A stretch of DNA of 64,000 bases from Nocardioides panacisoli (GTDB lineage Bacteria; Actinomycetota; Actinomycetes; Propionibacteriales; Nocardioidaceae): assembly GCF_019448235.1 (NCBI RefSeq), contig NZ_CP080409.1, forward strand, positions 1,054,001 through 1,118,000. Direction: 5' to 3'. Below the pieces are notes generated by a model. That model was not told where the DNA came from and made no database searches. It was given only the letters and a program-made list of their open reading frames with translations. Shown one piece after another: positions 53,865 to 62,049 of the stretch (the stretch's first letter is position 1; each line of letters begins with the position of its first letter). The position numbers and the translations under genes are program-made.

Positions 53865-53880
53865 TCGAACACGTGTTCGA
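53865..53880. promoter_or_regulatory. SOS (LexA) box upstream of the HNH-dnaE2 pair
   Basis: TCGAACACGTGTTCGA is a perfect match to the actinobacterial LexA site TCGAAC-N4-GTTCGA. It lies 12 bases upstream of the HNH start codon. A second overlapping dyad TGTTCG-A-CGAACA runs from 53874 to 53886. Confidence 0.92.
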
Positions 53881-53905
53881 CGAACAAGTGGTCACGGACA
53901 GGTCC

Positions 53906-54490
53906 TCAGAGCAACTCCCGCACCACCCGTCGTACGACCTGCGAGGCCGACCGCCACCGGGTGAGGTCGACCAGGTCCGGAGCGTCGTCACCGACGATCT
54001 CGGCGAGCTCGTCCTGCCCCGCCACCTCCGCCGAGCCGATCCGGTCGGCGTGGGTCAGCACCAGCACCCGACGCGTGTGATCGTCGGCGTTGAGCCGGAC
54101 CCCCATCGCCAGCAGTCCGGCCTCGGCGCGGTAGGCCTCGTCAGCCATGCGGCTGGCATCGACGACGAAGACCACGAGGTCGGCACCCTCGAGTCGGGCA
54201 CGGACGTCGTCGGCATCGGTGACCCGGTCGGTCGGGGTGTCGACGTAGCTGACCTTCCAGTTCAGGTGCTTCATCCTGACCGGTCGGCGGATGAAGTCGA
54301 GCGTCTCCCCGCGGTGTGCCCGGTCGGCGAGCGCCCGCTCGCCACGGGTGAGCAGCGAGAACAGCAGCGTCTTGCCGGCGTCGCGTGGCCCGACCACGAG
54401 TACGTGCTTGCGGTCGAGACGATGCCGGACACGGTGCGCGACGACGGCACCGCCGACGGCCAGCGGAACCACCACGAGTGGTCCGGGCAT
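53906..54490 (-). CDS. Small GTPase domain protein inside the mutagenesis cassette
   Basis: A 194-residue protein from ATG 54490, with GAGGAG upstream. A short hydrophobic N-terminus (LVVVPLAVGGAVVAH, 5-19) may anchor it in the membrane. G1 is GPRDAGKT (34-41), G3-like is DTPTD (84-88) and the base-specifying motif reads THAD (146-149) instead of NKxD. The fold resembles SRP-receptor-beta/ARF-like GTPases. It lies 81 bases after imuB and 52 bases before the HNH gene, all on one strand. Whether it belongs functionally to DNA-damage tolerance is unknown; the hydrophobic N-terminus hints at a membrane or secretion role instead. Confidence 0.82.
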   Translation of the reverse strand: MPGPLVVVPLAVGGAVVAHRVRHRLDRKHVLVVGPRDAGKTLLFSLLTRGERALADRAHRGETLDFIRRPVRMKHLNWKVSYVDTPTDRVTDADDVRARLEGADLVVFVVDASRMADEAYRAEAGLLAMGVRLNADDHTRRVLVLTHADRIGSAEVAGQDELAEIVGDDAPDLVDLTRWRSASQVVRRVVRELL

Positions 54491-54570
54491 GGGCTGCTCC
54501 TCGGGTCCGGTCGATCCGCGAACGAGGCTACCCGCGCCCCGCGCCCCGGCCGCCGACGGTCCGCTCCCGC

Positions 54571-56163
54571 TCAGTCGTACGCCGCCTCCACCAGCCAGCC
54601 GCGCGGGCGCCACACCAGCAGCCACGCCCGTCCGTCCACCCCCACCACCTGGAAGCGTGCCGACCTCCCGCCCTGCTCCTCGTCGCCGGACCACCAGGCA
54701 TCGTCCAGCGGCCAGGGGCCGGCCCAGGTCGCGACGGGCTGCCACGCGCCGTCGATCCGGAACCGCACGGGCTCGCCGGTCACGACCCCTCGTTCGGTCA
54801 CGCCGACCCGGTGGTGCGCGGGGTCGTGGACCTCCGCCGGAAGCGGCGCATCGAAGACACGGACCGGCGCCGGACCGGGGATCCGTCCGGGCCACGGGCG
54901 GTCGACCGGCCGGTGACCGGTGGCGCGTTCGCCCCACGTGACACTGGCCTGGCGGTCTGCCGCACTGCGTCCACCCTGGAGAACCGGCACGCGCACGGCG
55001 TCGTAGCCGAGCATCGCCTGGATGCGCGCCACCCCACGCACGACCTGCTCTGCCGCACCACCACCCCACAGCCCGTCGGCATGGTCGGCGGCGGACTCGA
55101 CGGTCTCGGGAAGGAACCGCACCCGCTCGACCGGTGCCCGCACCGCCCCGGCGTCCCGCCGGCTCCTGAGACCACTGGATGCCTGCAGCTGCCAGTGGAC
55201 CCGGTCGACGAGGTCTCGCGAGGTGAAGCACCGCGGATGTACCCAGGTGCGCGAGGAGACGCCCCCGCCGCCGAACTCGTCGTACGTCGCCTCCACGTGC
55301 ACCGCCGTGGCGACCAGCTGTCGCTCCGCGAGCCCGGCGACGAAGCGCTCCGCCGTGGTGCGCACACTGAAGCAGACCGCCTCGGCGGACTCCAACGGAG
55401 GCTCGAAACTGACCTCGCAGTCCAGGTCAGCCGGTGGGGTTCGCGGACCGGCACGCGCCTCGGACCGACCGGAGGCGCGGCGCCACACGTCGAACCCGTA
55501 GTCGCCGAACCGGTTGCTCACCGCACCGGGCTCCAATGCGGCGACGTCCCCCAGCGTCACCAGCCCCAGGCGTCGCAGCAGGTCGGCCAGCGCGCGACCC
55601 TCGGGACCGTCGTCACCCAGCACCGCCACCGGCAGGGAGCGCAGGTACGCCGCGGACCCTCCGACCGGCACGACCTCCCAACCCTGGGGCTCCGCCCGGC
55701 GTGCAGCCCGCTCCGCGGCGTAGAGGTCATCGGCCACACCGATGCGGCAGTCCCACACCCCCGCCGCCACGACCTGTTCGGCGATCTGCGCGGCTGCGGC
55801 CTCCTCGCCGCCGTGGTAGCGACCGGGCGCCGGGACGGCCAGGAGCCCGGGACGCAGGGCAGCGACACCGGGACGCAGGTCCTCGACCAGCGCCAGGACC
55901 GGCTCGAAGTACCGCGCATCGCGCTCCTCACCGGCCGCGAGGAGCCGGAGGTCCGGGCACCGCGACTGTGCGTCGCGTCGACGCTGGCCACGCCGGACTC
56001 CCTCCGCCCGCGCCGGGGCGTTGCAGACCTCGACGAGGTTGCCCACGAGCACCGCGGCGGGCTCCCGTGACGACACCGTCGAACCGTCCTCGGCCGCCTC
56101 GGCGAGGGCTGCCGCCACCGGCCAGTCCGGACACCACAGGACCAGGGTCCGTCGCGCACTCAT
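54571..56163 (-). CDS. imuB: ImuB, non-catalytic Y-family polymerase adaptor
   Basis: A 530-residue Y-family-like protein from ATG 56163. The N-terminus, RTLVLWCPDWPVAAALAEA, lacks the acidic D-x-D residues of active Y polymerases, as expected for ImuB, which is a catalytically dead hub. The palm-fingers region (about 1-240) includes VGNLVEVCNAPARAEGVRRGQRRRDAQ; a helix-hairpin-helix-like section follows (LRRLGLVTLGDVAALEPGAV), and the C-terminus ends in WLLVWRPRGWLVEAAYD. It links ImuA' and DnaE2 to the beta clamp. It overlaps imuA' by 4 bases. Confidence 0.93.
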   Translation of the reverse strand: MSARRTLVLWCPDWPVAAALAEAAEDGSTVSSREPAAVLVGNLVEVCNAPARAEGVRRGQRRRDAQSRCPDLRLLAAGEERDARYFEPVLALVEDLRPGVAALRPGLLAVPAPGRYHGGEEAAAAQIAEQVVAAGVWDCRIGVADDLYAAERAARRAEPQGWEVVPVGGSAAYLRSLPVAVLGDDGPEGRALADLLRRLGLVTLGDVAALEPGAVSNRFGDYGFDVWRRASGRSEARAGPRTPPADLDCEVSFEPPLESAEAVCFSVRTTAERFVAGLAERQLVATAVHVEATYDEFGGGGVSSRTWVHPRCFTSRDLVDRVHWQLQASSGLRSRRDAGAVRAPVERVRFLPETVESAADHADGLWGGGAAEQVVRGVARIQAMLGYDAVRVPVLQGGRSAADRQASVTWGERATGHRPVDRPWPGRIPGPAPVRVFDAPLPAEVHDPAHHRVGVTERGVVTGEPVRFRIDGAWQPVATWAGPWPLDDAWWSGDEEQGGRSARFQVVGVDGRAWLLVWRPRGWLVEAAYD

Positions 56164-56741
56164 GAGGGGTAGACCAACTCGCCCGACAGCGGCGGCCCGC
56201 CGCGGCGTACGTCGACCCGCACCTGTCGCTCACGGAGCCGACCGTGGCCCCGCTCGAGTCCCTGCCAGCGCACCTGGCGGGTCGTGATCCGGGCATCTGG
56301 CCGCGGCCAGTCACCCCAGACCACCAGCGCGGCCGACCGCGCGCGCAGTCGTGCCTGGAGCACCGAGGCGGACTTCGGGTCGACCGTTCCCGCTGGTCGC
56401 AGCACGACGACGGTGAGCACGTCGACCAGCGCCGCGGTCACCTCCAGCCAGTGCTCACCGGGGTGCGGCACGAGGACGGTGCGGTCGAGCGCGACGCCCC
56501 ACTGCGTCGCGGCCTCGGCCCCGAACTCCTGCCAGCCGGCGAACCCGACCCACTCCCCCGCACGCGAGGCCCCCGCGGCCAGTGTCAGCGCCAGCGAGGC
56601 CGAGTCGACGACGTAGGTGCCACCGGCGTGCAGCTGCAGCAGGCCCACGAGCAGCGGATGGGTGGGGATCGGCACCCGCGCGGGGCCGCCCTCCAGCGCG
56701 GAGATCCGCTCGCGCAGCTCCTCGACGACCTGGGCACTCAC
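56160..56741 (-). CDS. imuA: ImuA' (RecA-like mutasome component)
   Basis: A 193-residue protein from GTG 56741 (VSAQVVEELRERISALEGG), coupled to imuB by an ATGA overlap. The remnant RecA fold is visible (HAGGTYVVDSASLALTLAAGAS, WVGFAGWQEFGAEAATQWGV, TAALVDVLTVVVLRP), but no Walker A GxxxxGK(S/T) is present, as in mycobacterial ImuA'. It is one of the three mutasome proteins (ImuA', ImuB, DnaE2) used for damage-induced mutagenesis. The start is supported by the SOS box ending about 10 bases upstream; the ribosome binding site is weak. Confidence 0.88.
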   Translation of the reverse strand: MSAQVVEELRERISALEGGPARVPIPTHPLLVGLLQLHAGGTYVVDSASLALTLAAGASRAGEWVGFAGWQEFGAEAATQWGVALDRTVLVPHPGEHWLEVTAALVDVLTVVVLRPAGTVDPKSASVLQARLRARSAALVVWGDWPRPDARITTRQVRWQGLERGHGRLRERQVRVDVRRGGPPLSGELVYPS

Positions 56742-56751
56742 CCACCCATGA

Positions 56752-56767
56752 TCGAACAGGTGTTCGA
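56752..56767. promoter_or_regulatory. SOS (LexA) box upstream of imuA'-imuB
   Basis: TCGAACAGGTGTTCGA is a perfect TCGAAC-N4-GTTCGA LexA site, 10 bases upstream of the imuA' start codon and 20 bases downstream of the der stop. It implies damage induction of imuA'-imuB and possibly the downstream GTPase gene. Confidence 0.92.
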
Positions 56768-56787
56768 ACGCGTCAAGGTGAGGTCCG

Positions 56788-58143
56788 CTACCTGCGCTTG
56801 CGCTTCTCCCGCACGCGCTGCTGCAGCGCGATCGGCGTCCCGACGAAGCCGAACTCCTCGCGCAGCCGCCGCTCGATGAACCGCTCGTAGCCCTGGTCGA
56901 GCTTGCCCGAGGTGAACAGCACGAACGTCGGTGGCGCCGTGGACGCCTGCGTGCCGAAGAGCACCTTGGGCTGCTTGCCACCGCGCACGGGGTGCGGCCG
57001 CTCGGCGACCAGGCGGCCGAGGAAGGAGTTCAGGGCACCGGTGCCCACGCGGGTCTCCCAGCCCTCCAGCGCCTTGTCCAGTGCGGGGACCAGTCGGTCG
57101 ATGTGCCACCCGGTCCGGGCGGTGATGTTGATGCGGGGCGCCCAGCGCACCTGCACCAGGTCGCGCTCCACCTCGCGCTCGAGGTAGAAGCGCCGCTCCT
57201 CGTCGACCAGGTCCCACTTGTTGAACGCGATGACCAGCGCGCGGCCGGCGTCCCTGACCGCCTGCAGGATCCGCACGTCCTGCTCGGCGATGGACTCCTC
57301 GGCGTCGAGCACCAGCACCGCGACCTCGGCCCGGTCGATCGCCGTGGAGGTCCGCAGCCAGGCGTAGTACTCGTGGCCGGAGGACTCCTTGACCCGCTTG
57401 CGGATGCCCGCGGTGTCGATGAAGCGCCACGTCCGGTCGCCGAGCTCGACCAGCTCGTCGACCGGGTCGACGGTGGTCCCCGCGACGTTGTCGACGACCA
57501 CGCGCTCGGCACCGGCCAGCTTGTTGAGCAACGAGGACTTGCCCACGTTGGGGCGTCCCACGATCGCCACGCGGCGGGGTCCGGCGTCGACGGGGTCCTC
57601 CTCCGTCGGCGGCTCGGGCAGCGCCTCGAGGATCACGTCGAGCAGGTCACCCGAGCCGCGACCGTGCAGCGCCGAGATGGGGTGCGGCTCTCCCAGTCCC
57701 AGGTTCCACAGCGCGTGTGCCTCGGCCTCGGTGCGCTCGTCGTCGACCTTGTTGGCCGCCAGCACGACGGGCTTGCCGGCGCGGCGCAGCACCTTGACGA
57801 CCTCGGCGTCGGCGTCGGTGATGCCCACGACGGCGTCCACGACGAAGAGCACCGCATCGGCCAGGGACACCGCGATCTCGGCCTGTTCCCGGATGCGCTC
57901 GGCCATCCCCTTGGCGTCGGGGTCCCACCCGCCGGTGTCGACGAGGGTGAAGGCCCGTCCGTTCCAGTGGGCGTCGTAGGAGATCCGGTCACGGGTGACA
58001 CCCGGGATGTCCTCGACGACGGCCTCGCGGCGGCCCAGGATCCGGTTGACCAACGTGGACTTGCCCACGTTGGGGCGGCCGATCACCGCGAGCACCGGGA
58101 TCGGCCCGCTCGCGACCGCCTCGTGCTCGTCGTACTCGCTCAT
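56788..58143 (-). CDS. der: Ribosome biogenesis GTPase Der (EngA)
   Basis: A 451-residue protein with two GTPase domains in tandem. G1 motifs are GRPNVGKST (about 22-30) and GRPNVGKSS (about 197); the matching switch sequences are [12 protein letters not shown] and [13 protein letters not shown], with a NKVD and a NKWD. A KH-like C-terminal domain ends in the basic tail VREKRKRR. It acts in 50S ribosome maturation. The start overlaps the acyltransferase stop by a single base (58143). Confidence 0.97.
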   Translation of the reverse strand: MSEYDEHEAVASGPIPVLAVIGRPNVGKSTLVNRILGRREAVVEDIPGVTRDRISYDAHWNGRAFTLVDTGGWDPDAKGMAERIREQAEIAVSLADAVLFVVDAVVGITDADAEVVKVLRRAGKPVVLAANKVDDERTEAEAHALWNLGLGEPHPISALHGRGSGDLLDVILEALPEPPTEEDPVDAGPRRVAIVGRPNVGKSSLLNKLAGAERVVVDNVAGTTVDPVDELVELGDRTWRFIDTAGIRKRVKESSGHEYYAWLRTSTAIDRAEVAVLVLDAEESIAEQDVRILQAVRDAGRALVIAFNKWDLVDEERRFYLEREVERDLVQVRWAPRINITARTGWHIDRLVPALDKALEGWETRVGTGALNSFLGRLVAERPHPVRGGKQPKVLFGTQASTAPPTFVLFTSGKLDQGYERFIERRLREEFGFVGTPIALQQRVREKRKRR

Positions 58144-58901
58144 CAGTGCCCTTCCAGGAGGTTGCCGGGCAATGGCTCGAAATCGCCCTCGGAGAGTGGA
58201 CCCGGCAGTTCCCGCCCGGTCTCGGCCTTCGCGCGCCGCAACTCGTGCAGCATGTGGTCACGCAGGAGGAGGGAACGTCGTGCCACCTCGGTTTTCTTCC
58301 GCGGCCAGCCCGTCGCCGGCAGCGTGATCGGCTCACCCACCACGATGTCGATCCTCGCACGACGTCCGGGCAGGGAGCCGGACGTGCCGCCGGGCTCCCG
58401 GGTCCCCAGGAAGGTGATCGGCACGACCGGTGCGCCGCCGACCATGCCCAGGTACGCCGCACCCCGGTGGAAGCGTCGCAGCTCGCCGGCGCCGCGACTC
58501 CCCTCGGGGAAGACCCCCACCGCGCCACCCTCGCGCAGGACACGCAGGCTGGTGCGCACCGCGCGCGGGTCGACCCAGCGGCGCTGCAGCGGGATCTGCC
58601 CGGCGGCCCGCAGGAAACCTCCCAGCGGGCCGACGAACATCTCCTCCTTGGTCAGGGCGTGTACCGGCCGCGGCGCGAAGATCGCCAGCAGCGGACCGTC
58701 GACGAACCCCACGTGGTTGGCCGCCACCACCACGGGTCCCGCCTTCGGGAACCGCTCCGCGTTGTGGACCCGCACGTCGTACCACCGCCGGATGAGCCAG
58801 CGCGACGCGGGGCGGCCACGGTGCAGCAGACCGCGCCGGGGATGGGGGACGGCGTCGCTGCGCGGCCGGTCGCGGTGCGCCCCCGGGAGGGCGTGGGTCA
58901 T
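58143..58901 (-). CDS. Lysophospholipid acyltransferase (PlsC-like)
   Basis: A 252-residue protein starting at ATG 58901. The acyltransferase motifs are present: NHVGFVD (H-x4-D) at about 62, FPEGSRG at about 132, [10 protein letters not shown] and the intermediate PLQRRW. It probably transfers an acyl group to a lysophosphatidic acid or similar lipid at the membrane. It lies between cmk and der and is coupled to both (ATGA overlap with cmk, one-base overlap with der), an order common in actinobacteria. Confidence 0.9.
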   Translation of the reverse strand: MTHALPGAHRDRPRSDAVPHPRRGLLHRGRPASRWLIRRWYDVRVHNAERFPKAGPVVVAANHVGFVDGPLLAIFAPRPVHALTKEEMFVGPLGGFLRAAGQIPLQRRWVDPRAVRTSLRVLREGGAVGVFPEGSRGAGELRRFHRGAAYLGMVGGAPVVPITFLGTREPGGTSGSLPGRRARIDIVVGEPITLPATGWPRKKTEVARRSLLLRDHMLHELRRAKAETGRELPGPLSEGDFEPLPGNLLEGH

Positions 58902-59578
58902 CGCTCCGACGCGGTGCTCGGCGACTGGTCGGCGAGCCCGACGACCAGGTCGATCACGTCGTGGAGCGAGCGATGGGTGCTGTCGATCTCCACTGCGCCG
59001 TCGGACTGCACCAGCGGTGCGACGGCCCGGCCGGAGTCGATGCGGTCCCGGTGGAGCAACGACTCCTGGGTGGAGGCGATGTCACTGCCGCCCTCCTCGG
59101 CGGCCCGGCGCTCGGCACGGGCGCTGGGATCGGCGGTGAGGAAGACCTTGACGTGGGCGTCGGGGCAGACGACCGAGCCGATGTCGCGGCCCTCGACGAC
59201 GATGCCACCGTCACCGACGACGTCGCGCTGCAGGGCGACGAGCCGCTCGCGGACCGCGGGCACGGCGCTCACCGGGGAGACCGCACGGTTGACCTCGTCG
59301 GAGCGGATCTGGACCGAGACGTCGCGCCCGTCGACCACGATCGTGGGGTCGCGCGGGTCGGTCCCGGAGACGATGTCGGGCCGGGCCGAGGCTGCGGCGA
59401 CGGCGGCCGCGTCGTCGACGTCGACGCCGTGCTGCAGCATCCACCACGTCATCGCGCGGTACTGCGCACCGGTGTCGAGGTAGCGCAGGCCGAGGCGCTC
59501 GGCCACGCCGCGGCAGGTACTGGACTTGCCCGACCCCGACGTGCCATCGACCGCGATGACCAGACCCGTTGCACTCAC
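58898..59578 (-). CDS. cmk: Cytidylate kinase
   Basis: A 226-residue kinase from GTG 59578. The P-loop is DGTSGSGKSST (about 11-21); GLRYLDTGAQYRAMTWWM and EGRDIGSVVCPDAHVKVFLTA are family-specific. It phosphorylates CMP and dCMP. It is the central gene of the conserved run tyrA-cmk-plsC-der. No clear ribosome binding site precedes the GTG; it starts 11 bases after the tyrA stop and may rely on coupling. Confidence 0.95.
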   Translation of the reverse strand: MSATGLVIAVDGTSGSGKSSTCRGVAERLGLRYLDTGAQYRAMTWWMLQHGVDVDDAAAVAAASARPDIVSGTDPRDPTIVVDGRDVSVQIRSDEVNRAVSPVSAVPAVRERLVALQRDVVGDGGIVVEGRDIGSVVCPDAHVKVFLTADPSARAERRAAEEGGSDIASTQESLLHRDRIDSGRAVAPLVQSDGAVEIDSTHRSLHDVIDLVVGLADQSPSTASER

Positions 59579-59589
59579 GGGGCGTTAGG

Positions 59590-60654
59590 TTACCGGTGAG
59601 CGGTCCAACCCATCGAGTCGAGCGCCTCCAACAGCGTGCCGGCGCTCCCCTCGGCCACGTCGAGCTCGACCAGACCCACCGGCCGCCCCGGGTCGTGATC
59701 GATGCGCACGTCCTCGATGTTGACGCTGCTGCGACCGGCGTCGCCGAACAGCCGTGCGAGCTCGCCCGGGTGGTCGGGGACCTGGACCCAGACGGTCTCG
59801 GTCGCCTGCGGCGCGCCACCGTGCTTGCCGGGGATCGCCCGCGTGCCGGAGAGTCCGTGCACCAACAGCGACTCCAGTCCGACGCGGTCCTCGCTGCCCA
59901 GCGCATCGAGCGCGAGGTCGATCCGCTGCCGCACCTGCGCCAGCACCTCGGCGACCGCTCCGGCATTGCCGCCGATGATCTGGCTGTAGAGGCCGGGGTC
60001 GCCACCGGCGATGCGCGTCACGTCACGCACGCCCTGTCCCGACAGCGCGAGGTGGCCCGGCGCTGCTCCGGCCAGCGTGCCGGCGATGACCGAGGCGACC
60101 AGGTGCGGGACGTGGGAGGTCCGTGCGACCGCCTTGTCGTGGTCGCCCGGGCCGAGCCGCACGGTCAACGCACCGCAGGCCTCGACCAGCGACTCCACCA
60201 CGTGCACCGCGTCCGGGATCGCCGACGGGCCGGCGACGACGGCCCACGGCCGTCCGTCGAAGAGGGTGGCCGAGGCCGCCAACGGTCCGGACTGCTCGCT
60301 CCCGGCCATCGGGTGGCTGCCGACGTAGCGGGACACGGCCGGGTGGTCGGACACGGCGTCCAGCGGTGCCTGCTTGACGCTGCCGACGTCGGTGACGACC
60401 GTCGTCGGGCCGGCCGTGTCGAGCGCCTCCCGGATCGCGGCGCCGAGATGGTCCGGCGGCACGGCGACGACGACGAGCTCGGGCACGTCGCCGGGCTCCC
60501 GGAGCCGGCCGGCCCCCAGGCCCGAGGCCGTGCGCAGGTGGCGCGCCTCGGTGTCGGTGAGGATCACCTCCAGCCCGGCGCGACGGCAGGCCAGGGCGAT
60601 CGAGGTCCCGATCAGCCCCGCACCGACGATCTCCACGGGTCCGTTGAGTGGCAC
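59590..60654 (-). CDS. tyrA: Prephenate dehydrogenase with C-terminal ACT domain
   Basis: A 354-residue enzyme. The NAD-binding motif is IVGAGLIGTSIALACRRAG (about 9-27); the catalytic region contains VTDVGSVK and VGSHPMAGSEQSG. An ACT domain (about 285-354: VWVQVPDHPGELARLFGDAG) probably binds tyrosine for feedback control. It converts prephenate to 4-hydroxyphenylpyruvate in tyrosine biosynthesis. GTG 60654 is the start; the pseudouridine synthase ends 58 bases upstream. Confidence 0.93.
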   Translation of the reverse strand: MPLNGPVEIVGAGLIGTSIALACRRAGLEVILTDTEARHLRTASGLGAGRLREPGDVPELVVVAVPPDHLGAAIREALDTAGPTTVVTDVGSVKQAPLDAVSDHPAVSRYVGSHPMAGSEQSGPLAASATLFDGRPWAVVAGPSAIPDAVHVVESLVEACGALTVRLGPGDHDKAVARTSHVPHLVASVIAGTLAGAAPGHLALSGQGVRDVTRIAGGDPGLYSQIIGGNAGAVAEVLAQVRQRIDLALDALGSEDRVGLESLLVHGLSGTRAIPGKHGGAPQATETVWVQVPDHPGELARLFGDAGRSSVNIEDVRIDHDPGRPVGLVELDVAEGSAGTLLEALDSMGWTAHR

Positions 60655-60712
60655 CGGGCAAGGCTATCCGGGGCGCCATGACCGCGAGAGTGCGGTGTCG
60701 GGGGCGCTGCGG

Positions 60713-61465
60713 TCAGAGCCCGACGATCTCCAGCAGGGCACCCAGCTCGCTGCGGTCGAGGTCGCGGAGCGTGCCGACCTGGAGCTCGCCCAGGTCGACC
60801 GGCCCGAACCGGGTGCGCGCCAGCTGCTGCACGGGGTGACCGACGTGGTCGAGCAGTCGCCGCACGATGCGGTTGCGTCCCTCGTGGATGACCAGCTCGA
60901 CGATCGACTTGTCGCCGGTGGTGGTGAGCAGCCGGGCACGGCGTACGACGACCGGACCGTCCTCGAGCTCCACGCCGGTGAGGAGGTCGGCGAGCGTGCC
61001 GTCGGCGACCCGGCCGCTGACCTGGGCGACGTAGGTCTTCTCGACCTCGTACGACGGGTGGGCCATCCGGTGGGCGAACTCGCCGTCGTTGGTGAGCAGC
61101 AGCAGCCCGGAGGTGTCGGTGTCGAGCCGGCCCACGTGGAAGAGCCGCTCGGGACGGTCCGCGACGAGGTCGGAGAGGGTGCGGCGTCCCTGGGGGTCCG
61201 ACATCGTCGACACGACGCCTTGGGGCTTGTTGAGCACCAGGTAGGCGTGCGGGGACGCCGGTGGCAGGCGCTCGCCCGACACCTTCACCACCGCGGTGCG
61301 CGGGTCGACCTTGGTGCCGAGCCGGGTGACGACCTCGCCGTCCACCTCGACCTCACCGGCCAGCATCAGTTCCTCGCACTTGCGGCGGGAGGCGACGCCG
61401 GACTGGGCGAGCAGCTTCTGCAGCCGCACCAGGCCCTCGTCGTCGGTGGGGATGTCCGGGCTCAC
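60713..61465 (-). CDS. rRNA pseudouridine synthase (RsuA/RluB family)
   Basis: A 250-residue protein. It has an N-terminal S4 RNA-binding domain (about 10-60: VRLQKLLAQSGVASRRKCEELM) and a synthase domain with the catalytic Asp in GRLDTDTSGLLLLTNDG. It isomerises a uridine in 23S or 16S rRNA. It starts at GTG 61465, overlapping the scpB stop by 4 bases, so it belongs to the scpAB operon as in many Gram-positive bacteria. Confidence 0.94.
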   Translation of the reverse strand: MSPDIPTDDEGLVRLQKLLAQSGVASRRKCEELMLAGEVEVDGEVVTRLGTKVDPRTAVVKVSGERLPPASPHAYLVLNKPQGVVSTMSDPQGRRTLSDLVADRPERLFHVGRLDTDTSGLLLLTNDGEFAHRMAHPSYEVEKTYVAQVSGRVADGTLADLLTGVELEDGPVVVRRARLLTTTGDKSIVELVIHEGRNRIVRRLLDHVGHPVQQLARTRFGPVDLGELQVGTLRDLDRSELGALLEIVGL

Positions 61466-62049
61466 GTCTGGTCCTGCCCGGCGTCGGCCTGGGGCGGCTC
61501 CATCTCGTCCAGGTCGGGCAGGTGGGGTGCCAGCTCGGGGAGCTCGTCGAGCGACTGGATGCCGATGCGCTCGAGGAAGTAGGTGGTGGTCCGGTACAGC
61601 GTCGCGCCGTGCTCGCCGTCCTCGCCGGCCTCCTCCAGCAGGCCGCGGTTGAGCAGCGTGCGCATCACGCCGTCGACGTTCACCCCGCGCACTGCCGAGA
61701 CCCGGGCACGGGAGACGGGCTGCTGGTAGGCGACGACGGCGAGCGTCTCCAGCGCGGCCTGGGTCAACCGGGCCTGCTGTCCCTCCAGCACGAAGGCCTC
61801 CACGACCGGCGAGAACTCCTCGCGGGTGTAGAACCGCCAGCCTCCGGCGACCTTGCGCAGCTCGAAGCCGCGCCCCTGGTCGTCGTACTCGGTCGCGAGG
61901 GCGTGCAGCGCCTCGGTGACCTCGGGCTCGGGGTAGCCGACCGCCGAGGCCAGTGCCAGGTCGTCCAACGGCTCGTCGGCCACCATCAGGATCGCCTCCA
62001 GCGCGGGACGGAGGTCGGCGACGGGGACGGCGAGGGCTTCCTCAGTCAT
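61462..62049 (-). CDS. scpB: Segregation and condensation protein B
   Basis: A 195-residue protein. ATG 62049 is chosen because it begins MTEEALAVPVADLRPALEAILM and overlaps scpA by 8 bases, the usual arrangement. Two winged helices carry FELRKVAGGWRFYTREEFSP, LTQAALETLAVVAYQQPVSRARVSAVRGV and GVMRTLLNRGLLEEAG. It binds ScpA and the SMC hinge/heads in chromosome condensation. Confidence 0.95.
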   Translation of the reverse strand: MTEEALAVPVADLRPALEAILMVADEPLDDLALASAVGYPEPEVTEALHALATEYDDQGRGFELRKVAGGWRFYTREEFSPVVEAFVLEGQQARLTQAALETLAVVAYQQPVSRARVSAVRGVNVDGVMRTLLNRGLLEEAGEDGEHGATLYRTTTYFLERIGIQSLDELPELAPHLPDLDEMEPPQADAGQDQT

